Part shown: piece by piece, positions 43,251-52,031 of the stretch
Numbering within the stretch: position 1 is the stretch's first letter
Layout of the letters: each line of letters opens with the position of its first letter
From: Cyclobacteriaceae bacterium
GTDB taxonomy: Bacteria; Bacteroidota; Bacteroidia; Cytophagales; Cyclobacteriaceae
DNA: 64,000 bases
NCBI GenBank assembly: GCA_021648745.1
Contig: JAKISE010000001.1
Location: 1 to 64,000 of the forward strand
Direction: 5' to 3'
Translations under genes and position numbers: made by a program
Notes under the pieces: model-generated
What the model was told of the DNA's origin: nothing
What the model saw: the letters and a program-made list of their open reading frames with translations, nothing else
Databases searched by the model: none

Positions 43251-45323
43251 ATGAAAAAAATATTTATATATATACTTGCACTGGGCTTTATTGGCACTGC
43301 AAACGCACAAGTGGATAGGTCTAAACTACCTGTTCCAGCCCCTGCAAAATCGATTCAAATCGGAGATTATGAGTCGTTTACACTTAAAAATGGAATGAAG
43401 GTGTTTGTGGTGGAAAACCATAAACTACCTCGAGTTACACTTAGCTTAGTATTCGATCACCAACCAGTTATGGAAGTTGATAATGCTGGTTATGTTGATA
43501 TGGTGGGTACAATGTTACGTAGAGGCACAACCACTAGAACTAAAGAACAATTGGATGAAGCTATTGATTTTATTGGTGCTAGCTTAGGTGCAAGTGCTAC
43601 TTCATTATATGCCTCATCCCTTACTAAGCACCAAGAAAAATTATTAGAATTAATGTCGGATGTGCTTTTTAATCCTACTTTTCCAGCAGAAGAGTTGGAA
43701 AAAATTAAAACCCAAACAATCTCTGGTTTAGCAGCTAATAAAGAAGATGCTAACAGTATCTCGGGCAATGTAACTACTGCCTTGGTGTATGGTAAAAATC
43801 ATCCTTACGGAACGTTGACCACGGAAGAAACTGTGGGTAACATTAAAATTGAAGACATCAAAAATTATTACCAAACTTATTTTAAGCCTAACATTGCTTA
43901 TTTAGCAATAGTAGGGGATATCAATAAAAAAGAAGCTCAGAAGCTGGTGAAGAAATACTTTGCTAAATGGGAACAAGGAGATGTGCCTAGCACAAGCTAT
44001 GAGATGCCAAAAGCACCAGAAAAAACATTTGTAGCTTTGGTTGATAAGCCTTCAGCTGTTCAGTCTGTTATTGATATTACGTATCCTGTTGAGCTAAAAA
44101 CTGGGACTCCTGATGTAATTAAAGCAAGAGTCCTAAATCAAATATTAGGAGGGAGTGGTTCTGCTAGGTTATTTACTAATTTAAGAGAAGATAAGGCTTA
44201 TACCTATGGAGCATATTCTTCTTTGAGTAGTGATATGTTAGTGGGGGCATTTAGTGCTTCTGCAAGTGTTAGAAACGAAGTTACAGACAGTGCGTTTAAT
44301 GAATTTATCCTTGAATTGGATAAAATTAGAACGGAGGATGTTTCTGAAGACGAAATCAATTTAGCAAAGAGCTCAATCGCAGGTAGTTTTGCTCGCTCGC
44401 TAGAACGCCCTCAAACGGTAGCTAGATTTGCAATTAATACAGCTCGTTATAATTTGCCAGAAGGTTATTATGCCAACTATCTTAAAAATGTACAAGCAGT
44501 TTCTGTTGCCGATATAAAAGCAACAGCTCAAAAATACATTCACCCTGATAAGGCTTATTTTACAGTAGTTGGTAAAGCCTCCGAAATTAAAGATGTACTA
44601 AAAGCATTTGGAGAAGTTAAGTATTTCGATAATTATGGTGTTGAGTACACTCCAAGTGATGCTCCTCAACTGCCAGCAGGCCTAACAGCCGAAAAGGTAA
44701 TTGCAGATTATGTAAAAGCCATTGGTGGCGAAGAAGTTATTTCTACTATAAAATCTATTAAAATAGTTAGTGAGGCTGAAATACAAGGCCAGAAATTATC
44801 TTTTACATCTATAAAAGCAAGTCCCAATAAATCATATATTTCTATTTTAATGGGTGGAGCAATGGAAATGCAAAAACAAGTTTTTGATGGCACAAATTAT
44901 GCTGAATACTCTAGGGGATCTAAAACACCAGATGATGAGAATAAAGCAAAAGATGCTCTTGTGGATGCCGCTTTTATTCCTGAAATGAATTATGTGGATT
45001 TAGGTGTAAAATTAACCTTAAAGGGAGCTGAAAAAGTTGGAGATAAATATGCCTATTCAATAGATGTAGTGTATCCTTCGGGTAAAAAAGCAACTAATTA
45101 TTTCGATATGGAATCTGGGCTAAAAGTAAGAGTAGCCAACTCTGTAACAACACCACAGGGAGAAATGGTACAGAATGTTGATTATCAAGATTATTCTGCT
45201 GAAAACGGTGTGTTAATTCCGCATTTAGTAGTAATTCCAATGGGGCCTATGAAATTAGAAGCAAAAGTTACTTCGGTAGAAGTAAATGGCACCATTGATG
45301 AGGCTATTTTTAAGATAGAATAA
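43251..45323 (+). CDS. M16 family protein, non-catalytic subunit with C-terminal LolA-like domain
   Basis: A 690-residue exported protein (signal MKKIFIYILALGFIGTANA). Residues about 40-470 have the M16 fold, but the position of HxxEH reads GYVDMVGTML, so it cannot bind zinc and is presumably the regulatory partner of the upstream subunit. The Arg/Tyr pair (DKAYTYGAYSSLSSDM) that helps substrate binding in non-catalytic partners is present. Residues about 480-690 (GEEVISTIKSIKIVSEAEIQ) resemble LolA-like lipoprotein-sorting beta domains often fused to it in Bacteroidota. Confidence 0.92.
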   Translation: MKKIFIYILALGFIGTANAQVDRSKLPVPAPAKSIQIGDYESFTLKNGMKVFVVENHKLPRVTLSLVFDHQPVMEVDNAGYVDMVGTMLRRGTTTRTKEQLDEAIDFIGASLGASATSLYASSLTKHQEKLLELMSDVLFNPTFPAEELEKIKTQTISGLAANKEDANSISGNVTTALVYGKNHPYGTLTTEETVGNIKIEDIKNYYQTYFKPNIAYLAIVGDINKKEAQKLVKKYFAKWEQGDVPSTSYEMPKAPEKTFVALVDKPSAVQSVIDITYPVELKTGTPDVIKARVLNQILGGSGSARLFTNLREDKAYTYGAYSSLSSDMLVGAFSASASVRNEVTDSAFNEFILELDKIRTEDVSEDEINLAKSSIAGSFARSLERPQTVARFAINTARYNLPEGYYANYLKNVQAVSVADIKATAQKYIHPDKAYFTVVGKASEIKDVLKAFGEVKYFDNYGVEYTPSDAPQLPAGLTAEKVIADYVKAIGGEEVISTIKSIKIVSEAEIQGQKLSFTSIKASPNKSYISILMGGAMEMQKQVFDGTNYAEYSRGSKTPDDENKAKDALVDAAFIPEMNYVDLGVKLTLKGAEKVGDKYAYSIDVVYPSGKKATNYFDMESGLKVRVANSVTTPQGEMVQNVDYQDYSAENGVLIPHLVVIPMGPMKLEAKVTSVEVNGTIDEAIFKIE

Positions 45324-45372
45324 AATCATAATTGATAATTCACAATTATTAATTGTCAATTTTAAAATTGGG

Positions 45373-45403
45373 TTTGCAAGTTTAGAAATAATCCCTATCT
45401 TTG
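45373..45403 (+). promoter_or_regulatory. Strong Bacteroidota promoter of rpmH
   Basis: TTTG at 45373-45376 and TATCTTTG at 45396-45403 are separated by 19 bp, an exact match to the TTTG-N19-TAnnTTTG consensus used by Bacteroidota sigma-ABfr. The transcript would begin near 45410, 28 bp before rpmH. Confidence 0.9.
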
Positions 45404-45437
45404 CAGCCCAGTTTTAGAATATTCGAATAAGCATATA

Positions 45438-45596
45438 ATGAAAAGAACATACCAACCTTCAGAACGTAAAAGAAGAAACAAGCACGGATTCAGAACAAGA
45501 ATGGAATCTGCAGCCGGTCGTTCAGTTTTAGCCAACAGAAGGGCTAAAGGAAGAAAAAAATTAACTGTATCTAGCGAAAAAAGGCATAAAAGATAA
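45438..45596 (+). CDS. rpmH: 50S ribosomal protein L34
   Basis: A 52-residue protein opening MKRTYQPSERKRRNKHGFR and rich in Arg and Lys, with the conserved ESAAGRSVLANRRAKGRKKL. It is the universal L34 family at normal length. It precedes rnpA by 28 bp, the near-universal arrangement in bacteria. It is too short for many gene finders. A strong promoter lies directly upstream. Confidence 0.98.
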   Translation: MKRTYQPSERKRRNKHGFRTRMESAAGRSVLANRRAKGRKKLTVSSEKRHKR

Positions 45597-45624
45597 TTAG
45601 CCTTTAAGCTATTCTATTTGTCAA

Positions 45625-46020
45625 ATGGAAGAGTTTGATAAAATAGTTAGGTACACGTTTACGAAAGCAGAAATACTTTCGAGTAAAAAAGATATTCAGG
45701 AGCTATTTAAAAATGGCTCCTCTTTTTATTTATACCCTTTTAAGGTTGTCACTCTTCCAAACCCCGAAGTCGAACAGCATCAAGTGCTTTTTTCGGTACC
45801 TAAACGCATTTTTAAGCACGCTGTGGATCGAAATCTATTAAAACGAAGAATGCGAGAAGCCTACCGTTTGCATAAACACCTGCTGCCAACTGAACTCAAA
45901 GTACTCAATATTGCGTATATTTATACGTCTAAAGAAATATTAGATTATACCTCTATTACAAACCCTTTAGAACAATCGTTAATCCGTATTCATAAACATG
46001 TGGCGAAAAACAGCAAATAA
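45625..46020 (+). CDS. rnpA: Ribonuclease P protein component
   Basis: A 131-residue RNase P protein subunit, which helps the catalytic RNA mature tRNA 5' ends. The hallmark RNR-type motif is VDRNLLKRRMREAYR, following FSVPKRIFKHA. It is transcribed with rpmH. Its last 23 bp overlap the S41 protease gene in another frame, so translation of the two is probably coupled. Confidence 0.97.
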   Translation: MEEFDKIVRYTFTKAEILSSKKDIQELFKNGSSFYLYPFKVVTLPNPEVEQHQVLFSVPKRIFKHAVDRNLLKRRMREAYRLHKHLLPTELKVLNIAYIYTSKEILDYTSITNPLEQSLIRIHKHVAKNSK

Positions 46021-47653
46021 ATCATTACGCGCATTCTTAATTATTGGGGTGATTGGAGTGTTGGTGGCAATGGCCACTCCAAATAATAAATATTTCGAAA
46101 TAGCCAAGAATCTCGATATTTTCGCTACCCTTTTCAAAGAGGTAAATGCTTTTTATGTAGATGAGGTTGATCCTAAAAAAACAATAGAAACTGGCATAAA
46201 TGCTATGTTAGCTTCTCTCGACCCTTACACCAATTACATTCCTGAAGAAAAAGCTGCGGATTTCCGAACCATGACTACTGGAGAATATGCCGGCATTGGT
46301 TCTTTGATAGGTGTTATTGATGATAAAGTGATAATCACCATGCCAAATGAAGGCTTTCCTGCAGAAAAAGCAGGTGTAAAAATTGGAGATCAAATTACAA
46401 AAATTAATAATGTACCCATTACAAGCACCTCAACTTCTGATGTTAGCAAATTACTAAAAGGCAAACCCGGCACCACAGTAAAATTAGAAGTGTTAAGAAA
46501 TGGAGAAACAAAAGAATTTACAATTACTCGTTCTACCATTGTATTAAAAAATGTGCCCTATTATGGAATGGTTACAGAGAATATTGGATACTTAAAACTT
46601 ACCGAGTTTACCACCAATGCTGGCAAAGAAGTTAAACAAGCAGTAAAAAAGTTAAAGGCTAAAGGGGCTACTAGCATAATTTTAGATATTAGAGAAAACC
46701 CCGGTGGGCTGTTATTCGAAGCGGTAAATATTAGCAATGTGTTTATATCTAAAGGTAATTTAGTGGTAGAAACTAGAGGCAAGCAAGAGGATTGGACACA
46801 AGAATATAAAACATTAGGCGCAGCTACAGATACTGAAATTCCATTAGTAGTGCTAACAAGTAGTGGAAGTGCCTCGGCTTCCGAAATTGTATCAGGCACT
46901 TTACAAGACTACGATAGAGCCGTGCTTATCGGAAGGAAAACATTTGGCAAGGGCTTGGTTCAAACTACAAGGCAATTACCTTATAATGCACAAGTAAAAG
47001 TAACAACCGCCAAGTATTATATCCCTAGTGGACGCTGTATTCAAGCCATTGATTACTCGCATAAAAACGAAGATGGGAGTGTTGGTAAAGTACCTGACTC
47101 GCTAAAGGTTGCTTTTAGAACAAAAAAAGGAAGAACCGTGTATGATGGTGGGGGTATTACTCCCGACATTAAAGTGGAGGGTCAATATTTAGCACCCATT
47201 ACCATTAGCCTATTAAGCAAAGCCCATATATTTAATTATGCAAACGAATATTTTTATAATCATGCTTCAGCACCTAAACTAGAAGGATTTAGCCTTTCTG
47301 AGGTAGAGTATGATTCCTTTATGACCTGGCTAGAAGGCAAAAACTACGATTATACCACCAAGTTGGAAAAAGCCATTAGCAAATTAGAAGCCAATGAGAC
47401 TAAAGATCCCATGCTTGATAAAATTAAGGACAAGCTTGAAATTCTAAAAAAAGAAGTGGCTCATAATAAAGAAAAGGATTTACAGACACATAAAGAAGAG
47501 ATTAAGAGTCTTCTTGAGGAAGAAATAATGGGAAGGTATTATTTTATAAGAGGTGAAATCGCTTGTTCAATCACCCACGATAATGATGTAACGGAAGCCA
47601 TTGCTCTCTTAAACAACCCCAACAAATACAATAGCCTTTTAGAACAAAACTAG
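45998..47653 (+). CDS. S41 family C-terminal processing peptidase with PDZ domain
   Basis: A 551-residue protease of the Prc/CtpA kind, with an N-terminal membrane anchor or signal (SLRAFLIIGVIGVLVAMATP). A PDZ domain spans residues about 90-180 (DDKVIITMPNEGFPAEKAGVKI as part). The Ser/Lys dyad lies in SSGSASASEIV and TFGKGLVQ. A C-terminal helical region is unassigned. It cleaves near C-termini in the periplasm. Following rnpA is the usual Bacteroidota order. It overlaps rnpA by 23 bp, and tsaB starts 3 bp after its stop. Confidence 0.94.
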   Translation: MWRKTANKSLRAFLIIGVIGVLVAMATPNNKYFEIAKNLDIFATLFKEVNAFYVDEVDPKKTIETGINAMLASLDPYTNYIPEEKAADFRTMTTGEYAGIGSLIGVIDDKVIITMPNEGFPAEKAGVKIGDQITKINNVPITSTSTSDVSKLLKGKPGTTVKLEVLRNGETKEFTITRSTIVLKNVPYYGMVTENIGYLKLTEFTTNAGKEVKQAVKKLKAKGATSIILDIRENPGGLLFEAVNISNVFISKGNLVVETRGKQEDWTQEYKTLGAATDTEIPLVVLTSSGSASASEIVSGTLQDYDRAVLIGRKTFGKGLVQTTRQLPYNAQVKVTTAKYYIPSGRCIQAIDYSHKNEDGSVGKVPDSLKVAFRTKKGRTVYDGGGITPDIKVEGQYLAPITISLLSKAHIFNYANEYFYNHASAPKLEGFSLSEVEYDSFMTWLEGKNYDYTTKLEKAISKLEANETKDPMLDKIKDKLEILKKEVAHNKEKDLQTHKEEIKSLLEEEIMGRYYFIRGEIACSITHDNDVTEAIALLNNPNKYNSLLEQN

Positions 47654-47655
47654 CG

Positions 47656-48339
47656 TTGATACTTAGCATAGAAACCTCCACCAAAATCTGCTCAGTAGCA
47701 TTGCATAACCAAGGCGTGTTGCTCGCAGAATCAACTCTTTACGTTGATAAGTCACATTCTGAAAAACTGGCAGTGCTTATTAAGGATTTGTTATCTTATG
47801 CTGAAATCTCTACCAAAGAACTAACAGCCGTTGCCATTGCCGGAGGGCCTGGGTCGTACACAGGTTTGCGTATTGGCACTTCTACAGCAAAGGGCTTATG
47901 TTACGCCTTAAATATCCCATTAATTGCAGTTAATACCTTAGAGTCCATGGCCTCTGGAGTTGCAAAATACATGACTGAAGAAGCCATTCTTTGTCCTATG
48001 TTGGATGCACGGAGAATGGAAGTATATAGCTTACTAATGGATGCTGATTTAAATACAATTCGAGTTACTGAAGCTAAAATTATTGATGAAAACTCATTCT
48101 CGGAAGAGCTAAAAAAGCATAAAATATTATTCTTTGGTAATGGATCCCCTAAATGCAAGCCTCTGCTAGGTGGCAATAAAAATGCAGTCTTTTTAGACAT
48201 TCAATCATCATCAGCCGTACATGTAGGTGAATTGGCATGGGCGAAATTCCAAAAGGAGGCATTCGAAGACCTTGCTTATTTTGAACCTGAGTACCTTAAA
48301 GAGTTCATTGCCATTAAACCTAAAAACCTATTTGCGTGA
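47656..48339 (+). CDS. tsaB: tRNA threonylcarbamoyladenosine biosynthesis protein TsaB
   Basis: A 227-residue ASKHA-fold protein that works with TsaC/TsaD/TsaE to form t6A37 on tRNAs. Motifs are ILSIETSTKICSVAL at the start and GGPGSYTGLRIG near residue 65, the conserved TsaB phosphate loop region. The start is TTG at 47656; no ATG fits the family's N-terminus. Length is normal. The stop overlaps the DUF2480 start as GTGA. Confidence 0.95.
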   Translation: MILSIETSTKICSVALHNQGVLLAESTLYVDKSHSEKLAVLIKDLLSYAEISTKELTAVAIAGGPGSYTGLRIGTSTAKGLCYALNIPLIAVNTLESMASGVAKYMTEEAILCPMLDARRMEVYSLLMDADLNTIRVTEAKIIDENSFSEELKKHKILFFGNGSPKCKPLLGGNKNAVFLDIQSSSAVHVGELAWAKFQKEAFEDLAYFEPEYLKEFIAIKPKNLFA

Positions 48340-48848
48340 GTGATCAAATTATAAATAGAGTAGCAAACAGCTCCATCATTTCATTGGATTTAGAAACATT
48401 TTATCCTACAGGAGAACGAGTGATTTTTGATATAAAACATAATTTATACGAAGAAACTATCCTTAAGGAAAGGGATTTTAGAGCCTTTATAAAAGAACAT
48501 AATTGGGAAGATTACAAAGAGAAGAATGTAGCCATTACCTGTTCTGTAGATGCCATCGTGCCCACTTGGGCATTCATGCTTATTGCAAGTAAGCTTACGC
48601 CTATTGCTAATTATATTACATTTGGCACACTAGCTGAATTAGAAAAAGAGCTGTTTACAATGGCTTTGGAGCGTCTTAATTTAGCCCAATACCAAGATGC
48701 TAAAGTGGTAGTAAAAGGGTGTAGTGGCAATGCCATTCCTACTTCAGCTTATGTTAAATTGGTGAGAATATTGCAACCTGTGGTAGCCAGCCTCATGTTT
48801 GGGGAGCCTTGCAGCACCGTACCTGTCTATAAAAGACCAAAGCCTTAA
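48336..48848 (+). CDS. DUF2480 family protein
   Basis: A 170-residue protein with a GTG start in a GTGA overlap with tsaB. Family sequence features are ITCSVDAIVPTWAFMLIA and KGCSGNAIPTSAYVKL, including conserved Cys residues. The family is restricted to Bacteroidota and has no assigned function. Coupling to tsaB and the S41 protease gene suggests co-expression but not a role. Confidence 0.9.
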   Translation: MSDQIINRVANSSIISLDLETFYPTGERVIFDIKHNLYEETILKERDFRAFIKEHNWEDYKEKNVAITCSVDAIVPTWAFMLIASKLTPIANYITFGTLAELEKELFTMALERLNLAQYQDAKVVVKGCSGNAIPTSAYVKLVRILQPVVASLMFGEPCSTVPVYKRPKP

Positions 48849-48923
48849 TAACGCTCTAGCTAGTCCGAAAATTTAGTTTATCAATGCTTTGTCCACTCTA
48901 GCTCTTTGCAGTAATTTTATGCA

Positions 48924-51900
48924 ATGCCCTCCACTTCTAACGCAATCATTCTTAAAGCATCTGCAGGTTCCGGTAAAACGTTTACCCTAGCCAAGGTATT
49001 TATTAAGCATCTTATCCTAAGCCCTAATGACTACCACCAAGTTTTAGCCCTCACGTTTACGAACGATGCTAAAAATGAGATGAAATCTCGCATTTTAAAG
49101 GAGTTATCAGCATTAGCAACAGAAGAAAAGTCGGTTTTATTAGAGGTTATAGAAGCTGATTTTAAAAAAGATAACATTCCGTTTGACCAAGCTCAAATAT
49201 TTCATAGAAGCCACCTAGCACTAACTAACTTACTAAATGATTACAGCCGGTTTAATGTAGTTACACTCGACCATTTTTTTACCCAACTCATACGACATTT
49301 GGCTCGTGAGCTTAAATTAAGGCTAGGCTATGAACTTGATTTAGATGTGGGCAAAGCTATGGACGAGGCTGTTTACAAATTATATCAAACCGATGATAAA
49401 CGTGTAAAAAAATGGCTGCGCGCTTTCATTAATACAAAAATTGAAGAAGATAAAGGCTGGAATATTGAGTTCAATATTAAAAACTTAGGGAATAAACTTT
49501 TTCAAGATAGTTTTATTGATATTAAAGACAAACTCAAGGCAAACATTGATGATTTAGAAGGCTTTGTTACCGATTTACAAAAGCAAGTGAGCTTCTACCA
49601 AAGTGAGATGAAGAATACTAGCACTATGGCGCTAGAATTGATCACATCTCACCAGCTTGAAGAATCTGACTTTAGAGCCAACCTAATTCCAGTATTTAAA
49701 AAACTGAAAGCGGGAACTCAAGATTTAACCAAACCATTTAGTGCCACCTTTATAAACGCAGAATGGACAACCAAAAAATCGGAGAAAAAGGAGGAAGTGG
49801 AAGCTTGTGCACAAGCAGGGCTTCAAGAATTAAGAGAACATATCATTGGTCTAGTAGACAGTGATCTCTACGTTGAATTCCTAGAGTCTCGAAACCTGAT
49901 CTCCAATATTTACTCCTATGGAGTGCTTTCTGCACTATCCGAAAATTTATGGGAGTATAAGAGTGCTAATAATTTGCTCTTGCTTTCTGATACAGCCACC
50001 ATTTTAGATGGCGTTGTTTCTCTTTCTGATGCCCCTTTTATCTATGAAAAAATTGGTGCCAAGTTTACCCATATTATGATTGATGAGTTTCAGGATACAT
50101 CTACCCATCAATGGAAAAATATTTTACCACTGTTACAATATGCTCTTTTTGATGAAGGCAGTTTACTACTGGTAGGTGACGTAAAGCAATCAATTTATAG
50201 ATGGCGCGGTGGAGATGTAAATTTACTCATGCACCAAGCAGCAACTGATCTGTCTGATCATTCACCTATAGAATCCGCCTTAGATACTAATTACAGAAGC
50301 AGCAAAAATATCATCGCATTTAATAATGAGTTTTTTAAAACAGCAGGCAATTCGTTAGCACATCTTTTAGAGGGCTTTGCCAATAAAACGGAAGACCTAA
50401 CACTTGCCTATGAAGACGTAGTTCAAAAGCCCCAAAAGCAAATTGAAGGCTATGTAAAGATTAAATTTTTTGGTGATAACGAGGGTCAAAGTTGGAAAGA
50501 ACAAGCCTTTGAGGCCACTAAAGATAGCATTAGCAACGCCTTACAAGATGGTTTTGCACCCGAAGATATATTAATTTTGGTACGGAGGAATAAAGAAGCG
50601 AGTGAAGTGGCTACCTATTTATTAGGTCAAGGAATCCATACTATTACGGACGAAGCACTTCAGTTAGAAAAGTCGCCATTAGTGCAGTTTTTAATAAACG
50701 CATTGCACCTGGTACTTAGGCCAAGCAGTAAACTTGCACTTACTAAGCTAAGCTATTTTCTAAACATAATACATAAACAATCTGCAAGTCAGTCACTTGA
50801 AAATATCTTAGAAAATTCCCCTTTATCAAGAGTAACAACTAACTTAAATGCCTACGAGGCCATTGAAAAATTGATTGAAGACTACCGACTAAACGAGCAA
50901 TTCGATCCATTTTTACAAGGGTTCCAAGATGTGTGTTTATCATTAAGTCAAAAAGGCTATGTCTCTATTTCGAGTTTCCTCGATAGATGGGATGAACTAC
51001 ATCAAGATGCTAAAACCAAGCCTTCTATTGTTTTGGGTAAACCCAAAGGTGCCGTTCAGGTAAAAAGCATTCATAAATCGAAAGGGCTTGAGAGCCCTGT
51101 GGTAATTATGCCTCAAATTAGTGGTGGAATTTATAGACCACAACATGTTTTTTGGCCGGGTAATTTGCCCAAGAGATACGAGAAATGGGGAAGCCTGCCT
51201 GTTAATTTTACGAGTACATTGGAGCTTACCGATTTTAAGGACAATTACGAGCAAGAAAGTTTCGAAATAGCGTTAGAGGAACTGAATACCCTTTATGTGG
51301 GCTTCACCAGAGCTATTGAACGCTTATATGTGTTTGTTCAGGATAAGAAATTAAAAAAATCTTTTCAGCATATAATTAAGGAGACTTTGGGCAGCGAACT
51401 TTTCAGCCTCTCCAGTCATTTTGATGGAAATGTATTTGAACTTGGCAAACCTGACCCAGCTCATCGAATAGAAGATGGATCAGTTATGGATCGTCCTTTA
51501 ACAAACTATCCAACATCGGATCCGGCCTTAAAACTTGCCCCCACAGCGGAAAAGGATTTTTGGAAACAATTGAATACCGATAAAGCCAATAATATCAGAT
51601 CAGGCATTCAGCTTCACTCCATAATGGCTCAATTAAAAACCTTTGAGCTACCTGCACTTAATAACAGTTTGGGCTCCATTCTACAATTAATGGTGCTAAA
51701 AGGAGCTTTTACAGAGGGAGAAGCATCAGTTTATAAACAAAAAGTCAAAAAATTGTTTTCAGAACTCACTGATTTGCACCAATGGTTTGAAACTGGGTGG
51801 GACGTAATCAACGAACACAAAATATTGGCCATGGGCAATGCCTACATCCCTGATAGGGTAGTGATTAAAGGAAATACAGCTGTAATTCTTGATTTTAAAC

Positions 51901-52031
51901 GTGGCGCAAAATCAGATGGTCATAAAAATCAAATAAAGAACTATGCAAATTTGCTCACCCAAATGGGTTATCAAGTAAAAGGCATGTATTTAGTGTATAT
52001 CGAGTTAGTCGAATTGGTGGAGGTAGTATGA
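48924..52031 (+). CDS. AddA-like UvrD/Rep helicase with RecB-type nuclease domain
   Basis: A 1035-residue SF1A helicase. Motif I is KASAGSGKTFT (Lys18), motif II MIDEFQDTS, motif III VGDVKQSIYRWRGGD, motif IV DTNYRSS, motif V IHKSKGLESPVV, motif VI YVGFTRAIERLYV. The C-terminal nuclease has the acidic-Lys motif AVILDFKRGA, with an upstream His in LHSIMAQLK. Together with the next gene, overlapped by ATGA, it forms an AddAB-like double-strand-break resection complex, replacing RecBCD. The divergence from Firmicutes AddA is large, so I leave the symbol open. Confidence 0.92.
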   Translation: MPSTSNAIILKASAGSGKTFTLAKVFIKHLILSPNDYHQVLALTFTNDAKNEMKSRILKELSALATEEKSVLLEVIEADFKKDNIPFDQAQIFHRSHLALTNLLNDYSRFNVVTLDHFFTQLIRHLARELKLRLGYELDLDVGKAMDEAVYKLYQTDDKRVKKWLRAFINTKIEEDKGWNIEFNIKNLGNKLFQDSFIDIKDKLKANIDDLEGFVTDLQKQVSFYQSEMKNTSTMALELITSHQLEESDFRANLIPVFKKLKAGTQDLTKPFSATFINAEWTTKKSEKKEEVEACAQAGLQELREHIIGLVDSDLYVEFLESRNLISNIYSYGVLSALSENLWEYKSANNLLLLSDTATILDGVVSLSDAPFIYEKIGAKFTHIMIDEFQDTSTHQWKNILPLLQYALFDEGSLLLVGDVKQSIYRWRGGDVNLLMHQAATDLSDHSPIESALDTNYRSSKNIIAFNNEFFKTAGNSLAHLLEGFANKTEDLTLAYEDVVQKPQKQIEGYVKIKFFGDNEGQSWKEQAFEATKDSISNALQDGFAPEDILILVRRNKEASEVATYLLGQGIHTITDEALQLEKSPLVQFLINALHLVLRPSSKLALTKLSYFLNIIHKQSASQSLENILENSPLSRVTTNLNAYEAIEKLIEDYRLNEQFDPFLQGFQDVCLSLSQKGYVSISSFLDRWDELHQDAKTKPSIVLGKPKGAVQVKSIHKSKGLESPVVIMPQISGGIYRPQHVFWPGNLPKRYEKWGSLPVNFTSTLELTDFKDNYEQESFEIALEELNTLYVGFTRAIERLYVFVQDKKLKKSFQHIIKETLGSELFSLSSHFDGNVFELGKPDPAHRIEDGSVMDRPLTNYPTSDPALKLAPTAEKDFWKQLNTDKANNIRSGIQLHSIMAQLKTFELPALNNSLGSILQLMVLKGAFTEGEASVYKQKVKKLFSELTDLHQWFETGWDVINEHKILAMGNAYIPDRVVIKGNTAVILDFKRGAKSDGHKNQIKNYANLLTQMGYQVKGMYLVYIELVELVEVV

